5,122 bases of DNA, from NCBI GenBank assembly GCA_021810735.1, contig JAJZIF010000323.1, positions 1 to 5,122 of the forward strand. Direction: 5' to 3'. Both the position numbers and the translations under genes were made by a program. This document shows, piece after piece, positions 1-4,866 of the stretch. Origin of the DNA: Acidobacteriota bacterium. Lineage in GTDB: Bacteria; Acidobacteriota; Terriglobia; Terriglobales; Acidobacteriaceae. Every line of letters begins with the position of its first letter. Position 1 is the first letter of the stretch. Under the pieces are notes generated by a model. That model worked only from the letters and a program-made list of their open reading frames with translations, was not told the origin of the DNA and searched no databases.

Positions 1-1
1 C

Positions 2-139
2 GTTGTCCTTGCCGCGGCCGCCTATCGCTGGCGCAGCGATTTCTTGCCTCCCAAATCCAGCGAAATCAACCGCGCAACCAAAGCCGATGCCGCTGCTGGG
101 AATTTTGCAAGAGGCTCAAAGGATAAATTTGTCGGATGA
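2..139 (+). CDS. C-terminal end of an unidentified protein, possibly membrane-anchored (5' truncated)
   Basis: The plus-strand frame starting at base 2 is open from the window edge to a TGA at 137-139, giving 45 residues. It begins with a short hydrophobic run (VVLAAAAYRW) followed by a polar, charged tail (residues about 11-45) rich in Lys, Arg, Asp and Ala. This would fit the last part of a transmembrane helix and a cytoplasmic C-terminal tail, but only about eight hydrophobic residues are visible. Third codon positions are mostly G or C in the first 30 codons, which supports real coding. The gene would converge on the desaturase, with a hairpin between the two stops. The family cannot be recognised from this fragment. 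A competing frame (3-260) is less likely because it runs into the desaturase. Confidence 0.4.
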   Translation, partial: VVLAAAAYRWRSDFLPPKSSEINRATKADAAAGNFARGSKDKFVG

Positions 140-154
140 CACTGTATGGATGGA

Positions 155-182
155 AGCTCCGGCTTTCCTTCAAGTCGGAGCT
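155..182. terminator. Intergenic hairpin between convergent genes, possible bidirectional terminator
   Basis: Bases 155-165 (AGCTCCGGCTT) pair with 172-182 (AAGTCGGAGCT), giving an 11-bp stem with one G-T wobble and a 6-base loop (TCCTTC). It sits between the stop at 139 on the plus strand and the desaturase stop at 204-206 on the minus strand, where a shared terminator is expected. Neither side has a clear run of T after the stem, so it is not a textbook intrinsic terminator and may instead protect mRNA 3' ends. Confidence 0.45.
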
Positions 183-203
183 GGAGCGCTGATTCTAAGC
201 GGG

Positions 204-1151
204 TTACCTTGGTTCCCGGGTCGTCTCCATCGGCACCGCAACCGCCTCGCGCGATTCTGACTTTATTCTCGCTCCCACTGCGGATTTCAGGCTGGCGGCC
301 TTGATGTGGCTGGCGAGGCCGAATTTTTCAAGGAGCCGGATTCCGTAATAATTGATGTCCACCTCGTACCATGCCAACCCGTGACGGGCCGAGACTGGAT
401 AGGCATGGTGGTTGTTGTGCCATCCCTCGCCACCGGTCAGCAGAGCTACCCACAAATTGTTCCGCGAATCGTCACTGGTGGCAAAACGTCGCCCGCCCCA
501 CAGATGCGTGATGGAATTGACCATCCATGTGACGTGAAAGCCGATGGTTACAGGCAAAGCCGTACCCCATAGGAGCCAGGACCATCCTCCAAAGGCAAAC
601 AGGGAAAGGCCAAGCACCGTCAATGGAACCCAGTGGCATTGATTCAGCCAGCGATAGTAGCGATCGCGAACAAGGTCCGGAGCATACTGCTTGAGCGCCT
701 CGGTTTGGTTGTGGAGCGAGCCATTCAGAATCCATCCCATGTGAGACCACCACTTGCCGTCGCGCGGCGAATGCGGGTCTCCAGGCTTATCGGTGTATTT
801 GTGATGCATGCGGTGGACAGCCACCCAGTAGATGGGTCCGCCCTGGAGCGCCAGAGTGCCGCAGGTGGCGATCGCATACTCCAGCCACTTCGGAGTCGAA
901 TATCCGCGGTGAGTCAGCAGGCGATGATACCCGATGGCGATTCCGACATTTTCCGCGAAGATCCACACGACGAGAAAGACAAGCAAAGCGGACCAGCGAA
1001 AATAAAACAACGCGGCCAGCGCGCCTAGATGAAAACTCACAACAGCAATTGTAAAAACCCAATTGGTTCCGCGTACCACTGTTTGGCAGTGAAGATCCGG
1101 TGTCTCATCCGCGGTCGCGGGCAGCGGATGTTCCGGTGTCGCTTGGATCAT
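204..1151 (-). CDS. Acyl-CoA delta-9-type fatty acid desaturase (membrane di-iron)
   Basis: A 315-residue integral membrane desaturase that would introduce a cis double bond into a saturated acyl chain, using O2 and electrons from a separate reductase. This raises membrane fluidity. All three histidine boxes are present: H76-RLLT-H81, H113-RM-H116-H117 and H245-NN-H248-H249. N212 and H216 (NSITH) match the additional Asn and His metal ligands known from stearoyl-CoA desaturases, so the di-iron site looks complete. Hydrophobic stretches lie at about 31-51, 53-75, 172-190 and 191-210. The start is chosen at the ATG at 1151 because AAGGA (1160-1164) stands 8 bases upstream. No fused cytochrome b5 domain is present. 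It lies downstream of the iolG-like gene on the same strand, 112 bp away, but its role is unrelated to sugar use. Exact regiospecificity and whether the substrate is acyl-CoA or a lipid-bound chain cannot be read from sequence. Confidence 0.93.
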   Translation of the reverse strand: MIQATPEHPLPATADETPDLHCQTVVRGTNWVFTIAVVSFHLGALAALFYFRWSALLVFLVVWIFAENVGIAIGYHRLLTHRGYSTPKWLEYAIATCGTLALQGGPIYWVAVHRMHHKYTDKPGDPHSPRDGKWWSHMGWILNGSLHNQTEALKQYAPDLVRDRYYRWLNQCHWVPLTVLGLSLFAFGGWSWLLWGTALPVTIGFHVTWMVNSITHLWGGRRFATSDDSRNNLWVALLTGGEGWHNNHHAYPVSARHGLAWYEVDINYYGIRLLEKFGLASHIKAASLKSAVGARIKSESREAVAVPMETTREPR

Positions 1152-1159
1152 AGGTGTTT

Positions 1160-1164
1160 TCCTT
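1160..1164 (-). promoter_or_regulatory. Ribosome binding site of the desaturase gene
   Basis: The minus strand reads AAGGA followed by 8 bases and then the ATG at 1151. This is a strong Shine-Dalgarno match with good spacing and fixes the start codon. Confidence 0.7.
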
Positions 1165-1207
1165 CATGTCCATTGCTCGACCGGCTGCGCCTGTGGCTCA
1201 GGAGGAC

Positions 1208-1236
1208 GACCAACGGTTCGCTGGGAGCGATGTCAA
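1208..1236 (-). promoter_or_regulatory. Weak candidate promoter for the desaturase gene
   Basis: A perfect -35 hexamer TTGACA reads on the minus strand at 1236-1231, between the iolG-like stop and the desaturase start. The hexamer 17 bases downstream (TTGGTC, 1213-1208) is a poor -10 match, so only the -35 box supports the call. It would give the desaturase transcription independent of the lacI-iolG pair; read-through from upstream is also possible as no terminator is visible between them. Confidence 0.22.
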
Positions 1237-1243
1237 CAGGATT

Positions 1244-1265
1244 GGATGCTCCCTGGATGCTCCCT
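1244..1265. repeat. Tandem duplication of an 11-bp unit at the end of the iolG-like gene
   Basis: GGATGCTCCCT occurs twice with no gap (1244-1254 and 1255-1265). The second copy contains the first two plus-strand bases (1264-1265) of the complement of the TAG stop codon of the iolG-like gene. The duplication therefore lies just after the end of the reading frame and does not change the protein. Confidence 0.8.
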
Positions 1266-2295
1266 ACGGATATTCTTGAATAATTTCAGCTAACCGCACC
1301 GGACGATTTTCCTCCACGGAGCGACGCGCGGCAATCCCCATGGTTACGGCCATCAGGCAATCGAATGCGCTCACCGGGACTGGAGTTTTTTTGCGGATGG
1401 CATCGACAAATGCCTCCATTTCGCGGCGATAGGACTCAGTGTATCTATCCATAAAAAAATTCAGGGGCAACGCGGAATGCGAGCCTTCGCTATCGAGAAA
1501 GACGTGGTTGTCGGCAGTATTGTTGTTTATCGCGATCATCCCTTTGGATCCAAATACTTCAACGCGCTGGTCGTATCCATAGGCAGCCTTGCGGCTGTTG
1601 TCGATCGCGCCCATGGCCCCATTGGCAAATTCCAGGGTGATCACGGCTGTATCCCAATCTCCCAGTTCCCGGAAAATTGGATCGACCAGTACGTTCGCGG
1701 TAGCGTAGAGTTCCACGACCTCGCTGGCCAGAAGGTAGCGCGCCATGTCAAAGTCATGAATTGTCATGTCCAGGAACATCCCGCCGGACGAGCGAATGTA
1801 ATCGGCGGGTGGCGGCCCTGGGTCTCTGCTTGTGATTCTCAATAATTGAGGATCGCCCACCTTGCCATCTTGGACCGTCTCGCGCACCTTTAGAAAATTG
1901 CTATCGTAGCGGCGATTGAATCCAACCATGAGCTGGACGCCATGCTTTTCCACGACCTTGCCGATCGCAGCGATCTTTTCCAGAGACAGTTCCAGCGGCT
2001 TCTCGCAAAAGATATGTTTTCCCGCAGCGGCGGCATCGAGAATGATTTGATAGTGTGTGCTGGTCGGCGTGCAGATCGCAATCGCATCCACCTCCGGCAT
2101 TTCGAGAACCTGCTTGTAGTCGGTGAATGTTTTCGTGACGTTGAGCTCCGAGGCCAAGGCCAGCAGCGGCTCGGAAAAAGTGTCGGACAGCGCGACGACT
2201 TTCGTTCCGGGTACTCGATTCACGAGGTTTTCCGCGTGGATTTTACCGATTCGACCCACCCCAAGAACGGCAAACCGCAGCGATTGTGACGACAT
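1264..2295 (-). CDS. iolG: Inositol 2-dehydrogenase-like oxidoreductase (Gfo/Idh/MocA family)
   Basis: A 343-residue soluble NAD(P)-dependent dehydrogenase, the usual length for inositol 2-dehydrogenases, which oxidise myo-inositol to scyllo-inosose. The N-terminal Rossmann fold shows GVGRIG at 12-17 with a following HAEN, then CTPTSTH (75-81) and the family's EKPL at 98-101. The catalytic set corresponding to Lys97/Asp172/His176 of the Bacillus enzyme is visible as K99, D176 and H180 within GGMFLDMTIHDFDMARYL. The stretches SRDPGPPPADYI (156-167), AIDNSRKAAYGYDQRVEVFG (230-249) and FFMDRYTESY (280-289) are those I associate with IolG rather than with other Gfo/Idh/MocA branches. It starts 42 bp after the lacI-type stop on the same strand, suggesting co-transcription. 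An IolE-like gene nearby supports an inositol or related cyclitol/sugar substrate, but other polyols or sugars remain possible. Confidence 0.85.
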   Translation of the reverse strand: MSSQSLRFAVLGVGRIGKIHAENLVNRVPGTKVVALSDTFSEPLLALASELNVTKTFTDYKQVLEMPEVDAIAICTPTSTHYQIILDAAAAGKHIFCEKPLELSLEKIAAIGKVVEKHGVQLMVGFNRRYDSNFLKVRETVQDGKVGDPQLLRITSRDPGPPPADYIRSSGGMFLDMTIHDFDMARYLLASEVVELYATANVLVDPIFRELGDWDTAVITLEFANGAMGAIDNSRKAAYGYDQRVEVFGSKGMIAINNNTADNHVFLDSEGSHSALPLNFFMDRYTESYRREMEAFVDAIRKKTPVPVSAFDCLMAVTMGIAARRSVEENRPVRLAEIIQEYP

Positions 2296-2302
2296 AATCC
2301 AG

Positions 2303-2309
2303 CCTTTCT
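2303..2309 (-). promoter_or_regulatory. Ribosome binding site of the iolG-like gene
   Basis: The minus strand reads AGAAAGG, then 7 bases, then the ATG at 2295. It lies in the 42-bp gap after the lacI-type stop, so the dehydrogenase has its own initiation signal within what is probably a shared transcript. No promoter is apparent in the gap. Confidence 0.6.
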
Positions 2310-2337
2310 AAGGTACAAAGATCGATCGCGGAAGCTG

Positions 2338-3387
2338 TTACGCTCCAGCACCTGATTTTTGATGGTTTGTGGAGATTGCATCGGCAGAAGATCTTGGAGG
2401 AACGGTCGACTTCCTGACGATCAACTCGCCTCGCATCGATATAAACCGCTCCGGGCTATTGCCGGACAGCAATTGAAATAGCGTTCCCGCTGCCAGGCGA
2501 CCCATCTCGTGCTTTGGCTGCCGGATGGTGGTAAGGGCGGGTTCCGCATAGGACGAGAGAAGAAGGTCGTCGAGGCCTACGACGGAAAGGTCGGAAGGAA
2601 TCGCCAATCCATGCTCCCTGGCGGCACACATGGCGCCGAAGGCGCTCATATCGTTGAAGCAAAACAGCGCGGTGGGTGGATTGGCGAGAGCCAGCAAACG
2701 AGCGGTGGCACTCTTGGCGTTTTCAGGCCCGCCATTGCCATGCACCACCAATTCCGGATCGAAACCGATATCGACCTCCTCCAGCGCACTTCGATAGCCG
2801 GCGAAGCGTTGCGTATCCGCCTGCAGGCCAAACTGGTTGCCAAGGTAGCCGATGCGTTTATGTCCCAACTGCACCAGATGTCGCGTAGCTTGCAACCCGG
2901 CGTTGTGGTTGTCGATGGTGACCGAGAACATGTCGTCGTCCGGATGATGACTGTTGATAAAAATGATGGGCACTTTCATGTCCGCGAGCATCGGTCGGTA
3001 CAAGGAGCCCACGCGAGAGGAACTGACCAAAATGCCGTCGACCCGCCGTTCATAAAACGATTGGACGGCGAGCATTTCCCGGTTGGGATCCGAATGGCAT
3101 GTGGCCAGCAGAAGGGAGTAGCCGTGCGTGAGTGCAATTTCCTCAATACCGCTGACGATCTCGGCATTGAATGGGTCTGCGATACTGGTGACCACGACGC
3201 CGATCGTATCGGTTCGCCTGTTGACCAGGCTTCGCCCGACAGCGCTGACTCTGTAGCCTTTTTCCTGTGCAATCGTGCGGATACGCAGGCTGGTTTCAGG
3301 ATTTACCAGCGGACTGTTGCGAAGGGCCCGGGAGACAGTAGAATGCGAAACGTCGGCTGCACGGGCGATGTCTTTAATGGAGATCAT
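2338..3387 (-). CDS. LacI-family transcriptional regulator
   Basis: A 349-residue repressor-type DNA-binding protein. The N-terminal helix-turn-helix is at residues 3-22 (IKDIARAADVSHSTVSRALR), followed by the hinge region at about 47-60, where GRSL (51-54) takes the place of the usual ARSL, with Leu54 in the position that inserts into the operator centre. The rest is a periplasmic-binding-protein-like sensor: IGVVVTSIADPFNAEIVSGIEE (62-83), VDGILVSSS (116-124), HLVQLGHKRIGYLG (170-183), ALFCFNDMSAFGA (240-252) and SVVGLDD (268-274). The ATG at 3387 is preferred over an ATG at 3402 and a TTG at 3429, because LacI proteins begin only a few residues before the helix-turn-helix and because the predicted promoter would overlap the upstream starts. 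It heads a likely lacI-iolG transcript and diverges from the kinase gene, so it probably controls both. The inducer is unknown; an inositol-pathway intermediate is an inference from the neighbours. Confidence 0.92.
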   Translation of the reverse strand: MISIKDIARAADVSHSTVSRALRNSPLVNPETSLRIRTIAQEKGYRVSAVGRSLVNRRTDTIGVVVTSIADPFNAEIVSGIEEIALTHGYSLLLATCHSDPNREMLAVQSFYERRVDGILVSSSRVGSLYRPMLADMKVPIIFINSHHPDDDMFSVTIDNHNAGLQATRHLVQLGHKRIGYLGNQFGLQADTQRFAGYRSALEEVDIGFDPELVVHGNGGPENAKSATARLLALANPPTALFCFNDMSAFGAMCAAREHGLAIPSDLSVVGLDDLLLSSYAEPALTTIRQPKHEMGRLAAGTLFQLLSGNSPERFISMRGELIVRKSTVPPRSSADAISTNHQKSGAGA

Positions 3388-3401
3388 TGCACACGTGTTC
3401 A
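3388..3401. promoter_or_regulatory. Candidate LacI-type operator at the lacI start
   Basis: TGCACACGTGTTCA is a 14-bp near-palindrome with a perfect 8-bp core (ACACGTGT, 3391-3398) and matching outer TG/CA; only bases 3390 and 3399 break symmetry. It agrees with the general LacI/CcpA-type operator TGNAANCGNTTNCA except for a symmetric C/G pair replacing A/T. It ends one base before the start codon at 3387 and covers the predicted transcription start, the expected place for autorepression. Confidence 0.55.
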
Positions 3402-3429
3402 TACTAAAATGACATAGATTGCAAGTCAA
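3401..3429 (-). promoter_or_regulatory. Predicted promoter of the lacI-iolG transcript
   Basis: On the minus strand TTGACT (3429-3424) is followed by a 17-base spacer and TAGTAT (3406-3401). The -35 box matches the consensus at 5 of 6 positions and the -10 at 4 of 6. Transcription would begin near 3394, only a few bases before the ATG at 3387, leaving almost no 5' leader. No Shine-Dalgarno sequence is seen before that ATG, which is consistent with leaderless or near-leaderless translation. Confidence 0.5.
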
Positions 3430-3490
3430 TGGGGGCTGCTAATTCTGCCTGAATGGGGCGCTGGGCGAGTCCTCTGTTTCCAGCCTGGAT

Positions 3491-3520
3491 TTGGTTTGTT
3501 GGCCTAAGCCCGGATATCAT
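3491..3520 (+). promoter_or_regulatory. Candidate promoter of the kinase gene
   Basis: TTGGTT (3491-3496) and TATCAT (3515-3520) are separated by 18 bases; the -10 box matches TATAAT at 5 of 6 positions and the -35 box is weaker. The start would fall near 3527, giving a leader of about 29 bases before the ATG at 3556. No copy of the lacI-side operator is seen here. Confidence 0.33.
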
Positions 3521-3542
3521 CGACATACATGATTGGAAAGAT

Positions 3543-3547
3543 GAAGG
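3543..3547 (+). promoter_or_regulatory. Ribosome binding site of the kinase gene
   Basis: GAAGG lies 8 bases before the ATG at 3556, supporting that start. An ATG at 3541 just upstream is in the same frame but meets a TAG directly before 3556, so it cannot extend the protein. Confidence 0.55.
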
Positions 3548-3555
3548 CGGCCTAG

Positions 3556-4497
3556 ATGGATGTTGTCGGTGTTGGATTGAATGCTACGGATACGGTGATT
3601 CCTCTCGCGCACTGTCCGTTGTCCGGTTCCAAAGTTGAGTTTCGCTCTGCCAGCGTATTGCTGGGCGGCCAGGTTGCCAGTTCGATCGTGGCATGTCAGC
3701 AATGGGGTTTGCGCACGCGGTATGTCGGAAAGCTGGGTGACGACAACGCAGCCGACCTGCATCGAGCGGAATTCTTAAGGTTGGGAGTCGAGACCAGGAT
3801 TCTCACCGCTCCAGGATGCGCCAGCCAGCAGGCCTTTATTCTGGTCGAAGACTCCGGCGAGCGAACCGTTCTGTGGAAGCGCGATGACCGCCTGACGCTG
3901 CGACCTGAGGAACTCAAGCGGGAATGGATTGTGGATGCCCGGGCGCTACACATTGACGGGCATGATACATCCGCGGCGATCACGGCGGCCCGGTGGGCTA
4001 GGGAGGCTGGCATTCCCGTAATCGCCGACCTGGATAAGCTCTATCCAGGCGTGATGCCATTGCTGGATGTGATTGACTACCTGATCGTGTGCAGGGACCT
4101 TCCGGAGCAACTGACAGGGGAACCCGATCTGAGAAAGTCTCTGGTGGAGATGCAGCGGCGATTCGGGTGCAAACTGGCATCTGCGACCATGGGCGAGGAC
4201 GGTGTGCTGGCCTATGACGGCAAGCGATTGTATTATGCCCCGGCCTTTAGTATTGAGGCAGTCGACACAACCGGCGCGGGCGACATCTTTCGGGCCGGAT
4301 TTGTGTACGCGCTGCTGCAGGGCTGGCCACTGGAACGGCAACTCGACTTCGCATGCGCTGCCGGTGCCCTGAACTGCACTGCCGTTGGCGCTCGCGGCGG
4401 CATTCAGTCGGTCGAACGCATCGAATCTTTGATGGCTACGGGGAAGCGTTGCGCGCCTTTTTTCGATGTTTCCGAGGTAGGGGTGCCCACGCTCTAG
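3556..4497 (+). CDS. PfkB-family carbohydrate kinase (ribokinase-like)
   Basis: A 313-residue cytoplasmic ATP-dependent sugar kinase of normal family length. The first PfkB region is visible as LLGGQVASSIVACQQWG (35-51) followed by YVGKLGDD (56-63). The second signature is DTTGAGDIFRAGFVYALL (237-254), in which D243 of the GAGD anion-hole motif is the expected catalytic base. TMGEDG (211-216) and NCTAVGARGGI (273-283) belong to the nucleotide-binding part. At the place of the usual NxxE motif the protein reads CRDLPEQLTG (179-188), so the usual Asn and Glu are absent. This may be a subfamily trait. The gene diverges from lacI and lies next to IolG-like and IolE-like genes, so it may supply the kinase step that IolC performs in inositol breakdown, but its N-terminus does not resemble IolC as I know it. 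The substrate (fructose, ribose, keto-gluconate or other) is not determined. A repeat element abuts its stop codon. Confidence 0.88.
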   Translation: MDVVGVGLNATDTVIPLAHCPLSGSKVEFRSASVLLGGQVASSIVACQQWGLRTRYVGKLGDDNAADLHRAEFLRLGVETRILTAPGCASQQAFILVEDSGERTVLWKRDDRLTLRPEELKREWIVDARALHIDGHDTSAAITAARWAREAGIPVIADLDKLYPGVMPLLDVIDYLIVCRDLPEQLTGEPDLRKSLVEMQRRFGCKLASATMGEDGVLAYDGKRLYYAPAFSIEAVDTTGAGDIFRAGFVYALLQGWPLERQLDFACAAGALNCTAVGARGGIQSVERIESLMATGKRCAPFFDVSEVGVPTL

Positions 4498-4547
4498 TGT
4501 CCTGAGTCTTAAATTTGTTAAAGAAATGATTTTCGGTCTTGTATCGG

Positions 4548-4567
4548 GGCACGACTTCAGTCGTGCC
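4548..4567. repeat. Short palindromic hairpin GGCACGAC/GTCGTGCC
   Basis: Bases 4548-4555 and 4560-4567 are perfect inverted copies (8 bp) around TTCA, with one further possible T-A pair. I remember very similar hairpins (gcacgac tgaa gtcgtgc), usually followed by a gggct/agccc hairpin, as dispersed repeats in acidobacterial genomes. It sits inside the MITE-like element downstream of the kinase gene. Confidence 0.65.
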
Positions 4568-4587
4568 GTAAATGGCGCAAAACAGAT

Positions 4588-4599
4588 GGGCTTTAGCCC
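4588..4599. repeat. Short palindrome GGGCTTTAGCCC
   Basis: A 5-bp stem (GGGCT/AGCCC) around TT, twenty bases after the preceding hairpin. The pair of hairpins forms the core of the MITE-like element. Stem-loops here could also help end transcription of the kinase gene, although no T run follows. Confidence 0.5.
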
Positions 4600-4701
4600 C
4601 TGAGTGCTGCTGTTCGAATCACTTCCATGAATCGAATTGTTGAATGAACTTCAGAGACAGGACTCTAGTGCGGATTGACAGTAGGTGTAGTTATTTGTGA
4701 A

Positions 4702-4835
4702 AGGGAGTCATTCTGAACGGAGCGTAGCGGAGTGAAGAATCCAGACGATATGCGCCTGGTCATTGCCGCCGTCACCCTCTGGATTCTTCGCGGAGTTAAC
4801 CCTGAGCGTAGCCGAAGGGCTCAGAATGACTCCTT
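4702..4835. repeat. Large imperfect inverted repeat (REP/MITE-like) between convergent genes
   Basis: The outer arms 4704-4716 (GGAGTCATTCTGA) and 4821-4833 are perfect inverted copies over 13 bp, extendable to 15 bp (4702/4835) with one G-T pair. Inner arms 4734-4744 (GAAGAATCCAG) and 4779-4789 pair over 11 bp around a 34-base loop. Both half-units contain a variant of GAGCGTAGC between outer and inner arms, so each side looks like one degenerate copy of the same unit, placed head to head. An alternative small hairpin (CTGAGC 4802-4807 with GCTCAG 4819-4824) lies in the right arm. No target duplication is evident. It separates the convergent kinase and IolE-like genes and may act as a terminator in both directions. 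Confidence 0.7.
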
Positions 4836-4866
4836 CCATTTTGATCGCAGTATCTGTAAATCCGCT

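Larger units (their letters stand above)
4492..4670. mobile_element. MITE-like element with 8-bp target duplication, inserted at the kinase stop codon
   Basis: CTCTAGTG is present as a perfect 8-bp direct repeat at 4492-4499 and 4663-4670. Directly inside lie imperfect terminal inverted repeats: the left end from 4500 and the reverse complement of the right end from 4662 both start TCCTG and agree at 19 of the first 28 positions. The 163-bp body (4500-4662) carries no gene and holds two hairpins in its middle (4548-4567 and 4588-4599). This is the structure of a small non-autonomous transposable element. The TAG of the kinase gene lies inside the left target copy, so insertion kept the stop. 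Eight-base duplications occur in several IS families, and the parent transposase cannot be named. Confidence 0.6.

Noticed and set aside
3..260. Plus-strand open frame of 85 codons at the left edge
   Set aside because: It starts with TTG at the edge, overlaps the desaturase 3' end and the hairpin, and has no family character; the frame ending at 139 is the better candidate.
633..1028. 131-codon plus-strand frame opposite the desaturase
   Set aside because: It is antisense to a well-supported desaturase with complete histidine boxes.
2509..3417. Long open frame (302 codons) on the plus strand opposite the lacI gene
   Set aside because: It is fully antisense to a clear LacI protein, shows no recognisable domain, and long antisense frames are common in GC-rich coding DNA.
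3541..3555. Five-codon mini-ORF (ATG AAG GCG GCC TAG) directly abutting the kinase ATG
   Set aside because: The only purine-rich site before it touches its ATG with no spacing, and GAAGG inside it serves the kinase start instead; most likely chance.
4675..4680. TTGACA -35-like box between the two repeat elements
   Set aside because: No -10 box stands at a suitable distance and no plus-strand gene follows.
4498..4866. CRISPR array in the repeat-rich gap
   Set aside because: The repeats are inverted and unequal, with no regular direct repeat and spacer pattern and no cas gene nearby.
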